Shown one piece after another: positions 1 to 8,129 of a stretch of 64,000 bases of DNA. The number at the start of each line of letters is the position of its first letter. The first letter of the stretch is position 1. This stretch comes from Pseudomonas campi (GTDB lineage: Bacteria; Pseudomonadota; Gammaproteobacteria; Pseudomonadales; Pseudomonadaceae). The DNA is taken from assembly GCF_013200955.2 (NCBI RefSeq), contig NZ_CP053697.2:3906001-3970000 (forward strand), in the 5' to 3' direction. A program made the translations under genes and the position numbers. The notes beneath the pieces were generated by a model. That model saw only the letters and a program-made list of their open reading frames with translations, made no database searches and was not told the DNA's origin.

Positions 1-501
1 CCCGCCGTAGTCCGCGGTCCGTTCATCCAGGAAAAGCACCTGCGCGCCCTGCCCCAGCCGCTGACCAGCAAGGGCGAGTTCGTCCTCAGCCGCGACGCCG
101 GCCTGCTCTGGCAGCTGCGCAGTCCGCTGACCCAGGACTACCGCATCGACGCCGCCGGCATCGCCCGCCGCACCGCCCAGGGCTGGCAACTGCAGCCTGG
201 CCAGGACGTCGCCGCCCAGCAGAGCCGGCTGTTCCTCGCCGTACTCAAGGGCGACCACTCGGGCCTGGCCCGCGACTTCGAACTGCAGCTGAGCGGCAGC
301 AGCACCGCCTGGCAACTGACCCTGATCCCGCATTCGCTGCTGCTCAAGCAGATCTTCAGCAGTATCCGCATCGACGGCGGCGCCCTGGTCGAGCGCATCG
401 AACTGCACGAGACCCAGGGTGACCGCACGCTCATGCGCATGCCACAGAGCCAGGCGGGCGATGCCCTCAGCGCCCAGGAGCTAGACGCCTTTGCCCGCTA
501 A
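1..501 (+). CDS. LolA-like outer-membrane lipoprotein carrier protein of the aryl-polyene cluster (5' end missing)
   Basis: The open frame enters from the left edge and stops with TAA at 499-501, so only the C-terminal 166 residues are visible. The fragment has the beta-rich LolA pattern: an FxQxKHLRALPQPL-type opening, LLWQLRSP, then an LTLIPHSLLLKQIFSSIRIDGG-like stretch. LolA homologues carry acylated cargo across the periplasm, and an LolA-like gene is a usual member of aryl-polyene clusters just before the MMPL exporter, as here. The next gene starts inside its last codons (11-base overlap). I infer that it chaperones the lipid-linked polyene or a cluster lipoprotein. Family assignment is moderate because the N-terminus is out of view. 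Confidence 0.7.
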   Translation, partial: PAVVRGPFIQEKHLRALPQPLTSKGEFVLSRDAGLLWQLRSPLTQDYRIDAAGIARRTAQGWQLQPGQDVAAQQSRLFLAVLKGDHSGLARDFELQLSGSSTAWQLTLIPHSLLLKQIFSSIRIDGGALVERIELHETQGDRTLMRMPQSQAGDALSAQELDAFAR

Positions 502-2833
502 GCTCTTCGCCGCCCAGCGCAGCCTGCCGCGCCTGTTCAGCGTCGCGCTGCTGGCGCTGCTGGCCCTGGCCGTCTGGCAGTGGCGCAACGGCCCGCCGGT
601 GGCGGCGAGCATGCTCGCCCTGCTGCCCAAGGGCGCCGGCGACGAGCTGGTGCAGCAGGCCGAACAGCGCATGCAGGAGCCGCTGAATCGCGACCTGCTG
701 TTGCTGGTCGGCCATCCGCAGCGCCAGCAGGCGATTGCCCTGGTCCAGCAACTCGGCCAGCAGTGGCAGGCCAGCCAGCGCTTCGAGCGGGTGCAATGGA
801 GCCTGGACAGCGACCTGGCCGCGCTGCGCCAACAACTGCGCGGCAACCGCCTGGCGCTGCTGCCGGCGGCTGATCGCCAGTTGCTGATCGAGCAGCCGGA
901 CGTCTTTATCCAGCAGCGCAGCGCCCAGTTGTTCGACACCTTCGCAGGCTTCAACCTGCTGCCGCCCGAGCAGGACTGGCTCGGTATCGGCACCCGCGCC
1001 CAGCAGGCGCTGAACCCGAACAGCCGCATTCAGGCCGACCTCGGCAGCGGCGCCCTGCTGCTGGAAGAGCCGGGCATGACCTGGGCTCTGTTGCGCGTGC
1101 GCACCCTGGGCAGCGCCTTCGACATGCAGGCGCCACCGGCGATTGCCGCCAGCGTGGCGGCGGCGCGGGCCGAGGTGACGGCCGCCGGCGGTCAACTGCT
1201 GGCCGCCGGCGGCGTGCTGTATGCCGCCGCCGGCCAGGCCAAGGCCACCCGCGAAGTCAGCTGGATCGGTGGTGGCGCCACCCTCGGCACCCTGTTGCTA
1301 TTGCTGCTGGCCTTCCGCCGCCCGCGCGTGCTGGTCAGCCTGCTGCCGATCGGAGTCGCCCTGCTGGCCGGCTGCACCGCCTGCGTATTGGTATTCGGCC
1401 AGATCAACGTGCTGACCCTGGTACTCGGCGCCAGCCTGATCGGCGTGGCCGCCGACTACCCGCAGCACTACCTGAGCAAGAGCTGGGGCAGCGCTGAGTG
1501 GACCAGCTGGGGCGCCCTGCGCGCCACCCTGCCGGGGCTGACCCTGAGCCTGGGCACCAACCTGGTCGGCTACCTGGCGCTGGCCTTTACCCCCTTCCCG
1601 GCGCTGACCCAGATCGCCCTGTTCTCCGCCGCCGGGCTGATCGGCGCCTACCTCTGCTCGGTGTGCCTGCTGCCGGCCTGGCTGAATGGCCTGCGCCTGC
1701 GTCCGCCACCCAGCCTGCTCGGTTTCAGCAGCGCCCTGCTGGCCCTGCGCGCGCGCCTGCTGGGCCGCGTCGGCAGCCTGCCGCTGCTGGCCCTGTTGCT
1801 GCTGTTCTGCGCCGGCGGCCTGTGGCAGCTGCACACGCAGAACGATATCCGCCAGTGGCTGGGCCAGCAGCCGCAACTGCTCGCCGAAGCCAAGCGCATC
1901 GCCGAGCAGACCGGGCAGCAACCCACCAGCCAGTTCTTCCTGGTGCGCGCCGACGACGAGGCGCAGCTGCTCGAACGCCAGGCCGCCCTCGCCCAGCGCC
2001 TCGACCGGGCCGTGGCCGCCGGCCAGTTGCGCGGTTACCGCGCGCTCAGCCAGCTGGTCGCCGCCGACAGCCAGCGCCAACCGCTGCGCGACGCCCTGCA
2101 ACGCCTGCCGCAACACTGGCAGCCGCTGCTGGCCATGGGCATCCCGCCCGCCGCGCTGCAGGCCGAGCTGAACGAATTGACTGACGGCGCGCCGCCCAAC
2201 CTCGATCAGGCCCTGGCCGGCCCGCTGGGCGAAGCCTGGCGGCCGCTGTGGCTGGGCGCGGGCGTCGAGGGCGTGGCCGGTCTGGTCAGCCTGCAGGGTC
2301 AGGCCGACAGTGCCCTGCTGCACAGCCTCGGCGCGTACCTGCCCGGCGTGCAGCTGGTCGACCGCCTCGGCGAGCTGAACGGTCTGTTCAGTGCCACCCA
2401 GCTCAGCGCCGCGCAGCTCAAGCTGGTCGCCAGCGCCGCAATTCTCTTGCTGCTGTGCATCCCCTTCGGCCTGGCCGGCGCCCTGCGCGTGGTCTGCCTG
2501 CCGCTGCTGGCGGCCCTCGCCGCCCTGGCCGGGCTCGGCTGGCTGGGCCAGCCGCTGACCCTGTTCAGCCTGTTCGGCCTGCTGCTGATCACCGCCATCG
2601 GTGTCGACTACGCCATCCTTATGCGCGAGAACATCGGCGGCGCCGCGGTCAGCCTGCTCGGCACCCTGCTCTCGGCGCTGACCAGCTGGCTGTCGTTCGG
2701 CCTGCTGCTGGTCAGTGACACCCCGGCCATCGCCAACTTCGGCCTGGCGATCAGCCTCGGCCTGCTGTTCTGCTTCATCCTCGCGCCCTGGGCTGGCACC
2801 CGTGAGCCCCAGACCAAGGCGGTGCCGGCATGA
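491..2833 (+). CDS. MMPL/RND-family exporter of the aryl-polyene cluster
   Basis: A 780-residue inner-membrane protein with the duplicated RND layout: an N-terminal membrane anchor (about residues 14-29), a large periplasmic loop, a multi-helix block (about 255-400), a second loop and a second block (about 650-770). The acidic motifs in the two helix bundles are visible as GVAADYPQHYL (about 317) and GVDYAILMREN (about 703), the usual proton-relay positions of MMPL proteins. The start is TTG at 491, overlapping the LolA-like gene; the first ATG in frame would remove the membrane anchor. In aryl-polyene clusters this family is thought to move the acylated product across the inner membrane. The last bases overlap the next gene (ATGA-type), indicating one operon. 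Confidence 0.85.
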   Translation: MPAKLFAAQRSLPRLFSVALLALLALAVWQWRNGPPVAASMLALLPKGAGDELVQQAEQRMQEPLNRDLLLLVGHPQRQQAIALVQQLGQQWQASQRFERVQWSLDSDLAALRQQLRGNRLALLPAADRQLLIEQPDVFIQQRSAQLFDTFAGFNLLPPEQDWLGIGTRAQQALNPNSRIQADLGSGALLLEEPGMTWALLRVRTLGSAFDMQAPPAIAASVAAARAEVTAAGGQLLAAGGVLYAAAGQAKATREVSWIGGGATLGTLLLLLLAFRRPRVLVSLLPIGVALLAGCTACVLVFGQINVLTLVLGASLIGVAADYPQHYLSKSWGSAEWTSWGALRATLPGLTLSLGTNLVGYLALAFTPFPALTQIALFSAAGLIGAYLCSVCLLPAWLNGLRLRPPPSLLGFSSALLALRARLLGRVGSLPLLALLLLFCAGGLWQLHTQNDIRQWLGQQPQLLAEAKRIAEQTGQQPTSQFFLVRADDEAQLLERQAALAQRLDRAVAAGQLRGYRALSQLVAADSQRQPLRDALQRLPQHWQPLLAMGIPPAALQAELNELTDGAPPNLDQALAGPLGEAWRPLWLGAGVEGVAGLVSLQGQADSALLHSLGAYLPGVQLVDRLGELNGLFSATQLSAAQLKLVASAAILLLLCIPFGLAGALRVVCLPLLAALAALAGLGWLGQPLTLFSLFGLLLITAIGVDYAILMRENIGGAAVSLLGTLLSALTSWLSFGLLLVSDTPAIANFGLAISLGLLFCFILAPWAGTREPQTKAVPA

Positions 2834-3987
2834 GCATCGCGCTGTTCTGGCTAGGCCTGCTCGGCCTGTTCGCCGCCGCGACCTGGCTGGGCAGCCGCCT
2901 GCGCCTGATCCCGATTGTCAGCCAGTTGCTGCTGGCCACCCTCGGCCTGCCGCTGCTGATGCAGTGGAGCGCGCCCCTGGGTTTCGGCGCCAGCGAGCTG
3001 CTCGCCGCCGACTGGCTCAAGCCGCTGTACGGCGTGGCCTTCACCCTGCTGCTGGGGCATATCCTCAGCGATGTGATCGACCTCGACCTGCAGGCCGACA
3101 GCGTGAAGATCGCCTTGCCGAGCTTCTTCCTGCCGTTCTTTTGCGGCCTGGCCTGTGCGCTGTGGCTGCTGCCGGCGCAGAGCCTGCTGGGCAGCATCGC
3201 CGTCGGCCTGCTGTTCGCCCTGACCGCCATCCCGGTGCTGTTCCTCTACCTGCAGCACCTGCGCTATCCCGCCCCACGCATCCGCCAGTTGCTGCAGGCG
3301 GCGATCCTCATGGACCTGCTGTGCTGGCTGATCTTCGGCCTGGCCCAGGGCAGCAGCCAGCCGGCCACCCTGCTCTGGCCGCTGCTGGCCGCCAGCCTGC
3401 CGCTGCTGTTCAAGCTGCTGCCGTGTCGTTCGGCGCGCTTCAACGGCCTGTGTTTCCTGGTGCTGCTGCTGGTCATGCAGCAGCTCAAACTGAATGCCCT
3501 GGTGTTCGGCATCGCCTACCTGCTGTGCAGCGCCGTACTGCGTGTGCCGCTGCGCCTGCCGCTGCCGAGCAGCGTGTTCGCCGCCCTGCAGACCTGGCTG
3601 GCGGTGCCGCTGATCCTGGCTTACGGTCTGCTGCAGATCGACTGGCAGAATGCCTGGCTGGGCTATTCCTGGCTGCAGTTCGGCGCGCTGTTGCTGCTGC
3701 CGATCGCCAGCAAGCTGCTGGGCAACTGGCTGGGCCTGAGCTGGGCGGCCGGGCGCCTGGCACCGAGCCCCGGGCAGTGGCGTGAGAGCGTGCTGCTGAA
3801 CACCCGCGGCCTGACCGAAATCGTTTTCCTCAACCTGCTGCTGCACCAGCAGGTGATCAGCACCCAGCTGTACTTTGCCCTGATGCTGATGGGCCTGATC
3901 TCCACCTTGCTGCCGGCCTTCACCGGCGCCTACCCTCGTCCTGCCACCACGACCCATGAGGCAAGAAGCCACTATGAACACTCCTGA
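2830..3987 (+). CDS. CPA2-type cation:proton antiporter homologue
   Basis: A hydrophobic protein of 385 residues with about ten to twelve membrane segments and no soluble domain. The late motif NTRGLTEIVFLNLL (about residue 323) matches the conserved 'NTRGL-E-' helix of CPA2 sodium/potassium-proton antiporters, though the protein is shorter than typical CPA2 antiporters and lacks a C-terminal TrkA-N domain. It begins with ATG overlapping the end of the MMPL gene and its tail overlaps the next gene by 14 bases, so it belongs to the polyene operon. Its role is not obvious; supplying or dissipating proton motive force for export is a guess. Confidence 0.65.
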   Translation: MSIALFWLGLLGLFAAATWLGSRLRLIPIVSQLLLATLGLPLLMQWSAPLGFGASELLAADWLKPLYGVAFTLLLGHILSDVIDLDLQADSVKIALPSFFLPFFCGLACALWLLPAQSLLGSIAVGLLFALTAIPVLFLYLQHLRYPAPRIRQLLQAAILMDLLCWLIFGLAQGSSQPATLLWPLLAASLPLLFKLLPCRSARFNGLCFLVLLLVMQQLKLNALVFGIAYLLCSAVLRVPLRLPLPSSVFAALQTWLAVPLILAYGLLQIDWQNAWLGYSWLQFGALLLLPIASKLLGNWLGLSWAAGRLAPSPGQWRESVLLNTRGLTEIVFLNLLLHQQVISTQLYFALMLMGLISTLLPAFTGAYPRPATTTHEARSHYEHS

Positions 3988-5221
3988 ACTCGAACAACGC
4001 CAGGTCGTGGTAATCGGCGCCGGCCCCTCCGGCGCCATCGCCGCCGCCCTGCTCAAACGCAACGGCCACGACGTACTGGTGCTGGAGCGCCAGCGTTTCC
4101 CGCGCTTCTCCATCGGCGAGAGCCTGCTGTCGCACTGCCTGGACTTCGTCGAGGAAGCCGGGATGCTCGACGCGGTGCAGGCCGCCGGTTTCCAGACCAA
4201 GCACGGCGCGGCCTTCGCCTGGGGCGAGCGCTACACCGAGTTCGACTTCCGCGACAAGTTCACCCCGGGCAAAGGCTCCACCTACCAGGTGCTGCGCGCC
4301 AGCTTCGACAAGGTGCTGGCCGATGACGCCGAGCGCCAGGGCGTGGAGATCCGCTACGAGGAAGAGATCACTGCCGTCGACTTCAGTGGCGCCTGCCCGC
4401 GCCTGATCGTGCGGCGCCTGGCCGATGGCGGCGAGTATCAGGTCGAGTGCGCCTTCGTCCTCGACGGCAGCGGCTACGGCCGCGTGCTGCCGCGCCTGCT
4501 CGACCTCGACACCCCGTCCAACATGCCGATGCGCCGCGCGCTGTTCACCCATGTCGAGGACCGCATCGCCGCCGACGCCGGCTTCGACCGCGAGAAAATC
4601 CTCATCACCACCCACCCGACCCTGCGCGACGTGTGGTTCTGGACCATCCCGTTCAGCAACGGCCGCTGCTCGCTGGGCGTGGTTGCGGAAGCCGGGCGCT
4701 ACGAAGGCTACCCCGAAGACATGGAGGCCTGCCTGCGCCAGTTCGTCGCCGAAACGCCATCGCTCGGCAAGGTGCTGCAAGACGCCGTGTGGGACACCCC
4801 GGTGCGCGAGCTGAAAGGCTACTCGGCCAACGTCAAGAGCCTGCACGGCCCGGGCTTCGCCCTGCTGGGCAACGCCGCCGAATTCCTCGACCCGGTGTTC
4901 AGCTCCGGGGTGACCATCGCCATGCGCTCGGCGAGCATGGCCGCCGGCCTGCTGCACCGCCAGCTGAGCGGCGAGGCGGTGGACTGGCAGCAGGACTTCG
5001 CCCTCCCGCTGAAACGCGGCGTCGACACCTTCCGCGCCTATGTCGAAGGCTGGTACGACGGCAGCTTCCAGGACGTGATCTATTACGAGAAGGCCCAGCC
5101 GGAAATCCGCCGGATGATCTGCTCGATCCTCGCCGGCTACGCCTGGGACCTGAACAACCCCTATGTCGCCGAGCCCAAGCGCCGCCTCGGCGTGCTCGCC
5201 GAAATCTGTGCGATGAACTGA
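3974..5221 (+). CDS. FAD-dependent halogenase-like oxidoreductase of the aryl-polyene cluster
   Basis: A 415-residue flavoprotein. The dinucleotide-binding motif GAGPSG lies at residues 15-20, followed by RFSIGESLL (about 44-52). Lys76 in QTKHGAAF is at the position of the catalytic lysine of flavin-dependent halogenases, and WFWTIP at 221-226 fits their W-x-W-x-I signature. These are the marks of the branch that acts on carrier-protein-bound phenols or pyrroles. ATG at 3974 is preferred to an in-frame ATG at 3956 because it has an upstream AGG/AAGAAG and fits the family N-terminus. The context suggests halogenation or oxidation of the aryl head group, as in brominated xanthomonadins; a non-halogenating monooxygenase remains possible. 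Confidence 0.75.
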   Translation: MNTPELEQRQVVVIGAGPSGAIAAALLKRNGHDVLVLERQRFPRFSIGESLLSHCLDFVEEAGMLDAVQAAGFQTKHGAAFAWGERYTEFDFRDKFTPGKGSTYQVLRASFDKVLADDAERQGVEIRYEEEITAVDFSGACPRLIVRRLADGGEYQVECAFVLDGSGYGRVLPRLLDLDTPSNMPMRRALFTHVEDRIAADAGFDREKILITTHPTLRDVWFWTIPFSNGRCSLGVVAEAGRYEGYPEDMEACLRQFVAETPSLGKVLQDAVWDTPVRELKGYSANVKSLHGPGFALLGNAAEFLDPVFSSGVTIAMRSASMAAGLLHRQLSGEAVDWQQDFALPLKRGVDTFRAYVEGWYDGSFQDVIYYEKAQPEIRRMICSILAGYAWDLNNPYVAEPKRRLGVLAEICAMN

Positions 5222-5228
5222 GCCGACC

Positions 5229-5732
5229 ATGCCGCTGCTGCGCTGCTCCTTCGTCCTCCTGCTCGGCCTGCTGCTCGGCGCCTGCGCCAGCCGCACGCCG
5301 TTGCCGGAATCCGCGCCCAGCCTGAGCCTGCCGCTGTCGCTGCATATCCAGCGCGCGCAGGCCGGGACGAGTGCGGACTGGCTGCTGGTGGTGCAGGCAG
5401 AGGGCACGGCGCTGCGCTGGTCGCTGTTCGACCCGCTCGGCGTGCCGCTGGCGCGTCAGTTGCTGGATAACGGCCAGTGGCGCAATGACGGCCTGCTGCC
5501 GCCGAATGCCGAGGCCCGCGAGTTGTTCGCCGCCCTGCTGTTCGCCCTGACACCCAGCACCGAGCTGGCGCAGCGCTACCCGCAAGGCGACTGGCAACTG
5601 GCCGGCGCTGACCAGCGCCGACTCAAGCCAGACTGGCAGATCGACTACCGCACGCCGCTGCACTTCACCCTGAACACCCCGCCCGACCTGCACTACCGGG
5701 TCGCGCCGCTGCAACCGGAAGAAAGCCCTTGA
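5229..5732 (+). CDS. DUF3261 lipoprotein of the aryl-polyene cluster
   Basis: A 167-residue protein with a short lipoprotein signal peptide: Met, hydrophobic core, then the lipobox LLGAC with the acylated Cys at residue 19. The mature part is beta-rich with a WSLFDPLGVPLARQ-like stretch typical of DUF3261 proteins, which occur almost only in aryl-polyene clusters. It probably sits on the outer membrane and may receive the polyene lipid delivered by the MMPL and LolA-like proteins (inference from context). It starts 7 bases after the halogenase-like gene and its stop codon overlaps the TTG start of the ketosynthase. Confidence 0.75.
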   Translation: MPLLRCSFVLLLGLLLGACASRTPLPESAPSLSLPLSLHIQRAQAGTSADWLLVVQAEGTALRWSLFDPLGVPLARQLLDNGQWRNDGLLPPNAEARELFAALLFALTPSTELAQRYPQGDWQLAGADQRRLKPDWQIDYRTPLHFTLNTPPDLHYRVAPLQPEESP

Positions 5733-6943
5733 TACCCAGTTACCTCAACGCCCTCGGCCTGCTCTGCGCCCTCGGCCAGGGCAAGCAAGCCGTGGCCCAC
5801 GCGCTGTTCGCCGGCGATGCCAGCGGCATGCGCGCTGAGCCCGGCTGGGTCGCCGAACGCGAGCTGACCGTCGGCGCCGTGCGCGGCGCACTGCCGGCGC
5901 TGCCCGACCTGGCGCTGCCGCCGAGCCGCAACAACCAGCTGCTGCTGGCCGCCGCCCTGCAGATCGAAGCGCCGCTGCGCGAAGCCATCGCCCGCTACGG
6001 CGCCACTCGCGTCGGCGTGGTGCTCGGCACCAGCACCTCGGGCATCGCCGAAGCCAGCCAGAGCATCGCCCAGTACTACAACCAGGGCGCGCTGCCGGCG
6101 CACTACCACTACGCCCAGCAGGAGCTGGTCGCCCCGGCCAGCTTCCTCGCCGCGTGGCTGGGCCTGGACGGCCCGTGCTACAGCATCTCCACCGCCTGCA
6201 CCTCCAGCGCCCGCGCCCTGCTCAGCGCCCATCGGCTGCTGCAACAGGGGCTGTGCGATGCGGTGATCTGCGGCGGGGTAGATAGCCTCTGTCGGCTGAC
6301 CCTCAACGGCTTCTCGGCGCTCGAAGCCGTGTCCGCCGAGCCGTGCAACCCGTTCTCGCGCAACCGCCACGGCATCAATATCGGCGAGGGTGCGGCGCTC
6401 TTCCTCATGACTAAAGAGTTGATGACTAAAGAGCCGGCCCCGATTGCCTTCTACGGCGGCGGCGCCAGCTCCGACGCCCACCATATTTCCGCGCCGCACC
6501 CGCAAGGCCTCGGCGCCCAGGCGGCAATGCGCCAGGCGCTGCGCAGTGCCGGCCTGGCGGCCAGCGACATCGACTACCTCAACCTGCATGGCACGGCCAC
6601 CACGCACAACGACGCCATGGAAAGCCTGACCACCGCGGCGATCTTCCCCGCCGGAGTGCCCTGCTCCTCGAGCAAACCGCTGACCGGGCACACCCTCGGC
6701 GCCGCCGGGGCGCTGGAAGCAGCGTTCTGCTGGCTGAGCCTGAGCGAGTACAACCCCGACGCGCTGTTGCCGCCGCACCTGTGGGACGGCCAGGGCGAAC
6801 CGGAGCTGCCGGCCCTGCAGCTGGTCGCGCGCGGCACGCGCCTGGACAAAACCGGCGGCCGCCGGCTGATGAGCAACTCCTTCGCCTTTGGTGGCAGCAA
6901 TGTCAGCCTGATCCTCGGCGATGCACCCGGAGAGACGCCATGA
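5729..6943 (+). CDS. apeO: beta-ketoacyl-ACP synthase of the aryl-polyene cluster (ApeO-type)
   Basis: A 404-residue ketosynthase with an intact Cys-His-His triad: Cys157 in STACTSSA, His287 in NLHGTATTH and His321 in LTGHTLGAAGA. It should catalyse decarboxylative condensation of malonyl-ACP onto the growing polyene. The symbol is inferred from the conserved order ketosynthase-dehydratase-ketoreductase-ketosynthase, not from a search. The start is TTG at 5729, overlapping the previous stop, and the end overlaps the dehydratase gene (ATGA). An in-frame 15-base tandem near-repeat at 6407-6436 gives MTKELMTKEP in a surface segment and has AT-richer codons than its surroundings. Confidence 0.85.
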   Translation: MIPSYLNALGLLCALGQGKQAVAHALFAGDASGMRAEPGWVAERELTVGAVRGALPALPDLALPPSRNNQLLLAAALQIEAPLREAIARYGATRVGVVLGTSTSGIAEASQSIAQYYNQGALPAHYHYAQQELVAPASFLAAWLGLDGPCYSISTACTSSARALLSAHRLLQQGLCDAVICGGVDSLCRLTLNGFSALEAVSAEPCNPFSRNRHGINIGEGAALFLMTKELMTKEPAPIAFYGGGASSDAHHISAPHPQGLGAQAAMRQALRSAGLAASDIDYLNLHGTATTHNDAMESLTTAAIFPAGVPCSSSKPLTGHTLGAAGALEAAFCWLSLSEYNPDALLPPHLWDGQGEPELPALQLVARGTRLDKTGGRRLMSNSFAFGGSNVSLILGDAPGETP

Positions 6944-7404
6944 GCCGCTGGCCGATCGCCGAGCTGCTCCCCCATGCCGGCAACATGATCCTCATCGACG
7001 AAGTGCTGCGCTTCGGCGACGACGACGTCGAGACCCGCCTGACCGTGCATCCCGGTGGCCTGTTCAACCAGGCCGATGGCAGCCTGCCGGCCTGGGTCGG
7101 CATCGAGCTGATGGCGCAGAGCGTGGCCGCCTACGCCGGCTGCCAGGCGCGCCAGGCTGGCCTGCCGGTGGAGCTGGGCTTTCTCCTCGGCACGCGCAAG
7201 TACGAGTGCAACGTCGAGTGCTTCCCGCTCGGTGCCGAGCTGCATATCCAGGCCACCCGCACCCTGCAGGACGACAACGGCATGGGTGTGTTCGAATGCC
7301 GCCTGAGCGGCCCCGGCATCGAGGTGTTCGCCCGCCTCAACGTATTCCGCCCACCGCAGGTGGCCAGTTATCTTCAGGAACAATTTCAGGAACCCCAGTC
7401 ATGA
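6940..7404 (+). CDS. apeP: hotdog-fold 3-hydroxyacyl-ACP dehydratase (ApeP-type)
   Basis: A 154-residue single hotdog domain. His12 in LLPHAGNMILID and Glu56 in WVGIELMAQ occupy the catalytic His and acidic positions of FabZ/ApeP-type dehydratases. In aryl-polyene synthesis it removes water after ketoreduction to build the conjugated chain, working with a second cluster dehydratase (ApeI) that would lie outside this window. It overlaps both neighbours by four bases (ATGA), indicating translational coupling. A hotdog protein with the same two residues in almost the same places (12 and 53) is encoded at 57896. Confidence 0.85.
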   Translation: MSRWPIAELLPHAGNMILIDEVLRFGDDDVETRLTVHPGGLFNQADGSLPAWVGIELMAQSVAAYAGCQARQAGLPVELGFLLGTRKYECNVECFPLGAELHIQATRTLQDDNGMGVFECRLSGPGIEVFARLNVFRPPQVASYLQEQFQEPQS

Positions 7405-8129
7405 GCGAAACCATTCTGGTCACCGGCTCCAGCCGCGGCATCGGCCGGGCCATCGCCCTGCGCCTGGCGCGTTCCGGCTACGATCTGGTGCTGCACTGCC
7501 GCTCGCGCCGCGATGAGGCCGAGGCGGTGCAGGCGCAGATCGCCGAACTGGGCCGGCAAGCGCGCATCCTGCAGTTCGACGTCTCAGACCGTGCGGCCTG
7601 CCGCGAGGCCCTGGAAGCGGACATCGAGCAGCACGGCGCCTACTACGGCGTGGTGTGCAACGCCGGGCTGACCCGCGACGGCGCCTTCCCGGCACTCACC
7701 GAGGACGACTGGGACCAAGTTCTGCGCACCAACCTGGACGGTTTCTACAACGTTCTGCACCCGCTGTGCATGCCGATGATCCGCCGCCGCAAGGCCGGGC
7801 GCATCGTCTGCATCACCTCGGTTTCGGGGCTGATCGGCAACCGTGGCCAGGTCAACTACAGCGCCTCCAAAGCCGGCGTGATCGGCGCGGCCAAGGCCCT
7901 GGCGATCGAGCTGGGCAAGCGCAAGATCACGGTCAACTGCGTGGCGCCGGGGCTGATCGACACCGAGATCCTCGACGAGCAGGTGCCGGTGGAGGAGATC
8001 CTCAAGATGGTGCCGGCGGCGCGCATGGGCACCCCGGAAGAAGTCGCCGGCGCGGTGAATTTCCTGATGTCTGAAGAGGCGGCGTACATTACCCGCCAGG
8101 TTCTCGCCGTGAATGGTGGATTGTGCTGA
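7401..8129 (+). CDS. apeQ: 3-oxoacyl-ACP reductase, FabG-type SDR (ApeQ-type)
   Basis: A classical short-chain dehydrogenase of 242 residues. The NADP-binding motif TGSSRGIG is near residues 8-15, NAG is near 88, the catalytic serine is in ITSVSG (about 140), and Tyr153/Lys157 form the YxxxK motif in NYSASKAG. It reduces the beta-keto group made by the flanking ketosynthases. Start and stop overlap the neighbouring genes. It could be confused with housekeeping FabG, but its position inside the polyene operon points to the specialised copy. Confidence 0.88.
   Translation: MSETILVTGSSRGIGRAIALRLARSGYDLVLHCRSRRDEAEAVQAQIAELGRQARILQFDVSDRAACREALEADIEQHGAYYGVVCNAGLTRDGAFPALTEDDWDQVLRTNLDGFYNVLHPLCMPMIRRRKAGRIVCITSVSGLIGNRGQVNYSASKAGVIGAAKALAIELGKRKITVNCVAPGLIDTEILDEQVPVEEILKMVPAARMGTPEEVAGAVNFLMSEEAAYITRQVLAVNGGLC

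Noticed and set aside
2851..5407. Long minus-strand open frames opposite the antiporter and halogenase-like genes
   Set aside because: Same mirror effect; low-complexity Gln/Ala/Gly/Arg composition and no recognisable domain, while the + strand frames show clear motifs and overlapping starts.
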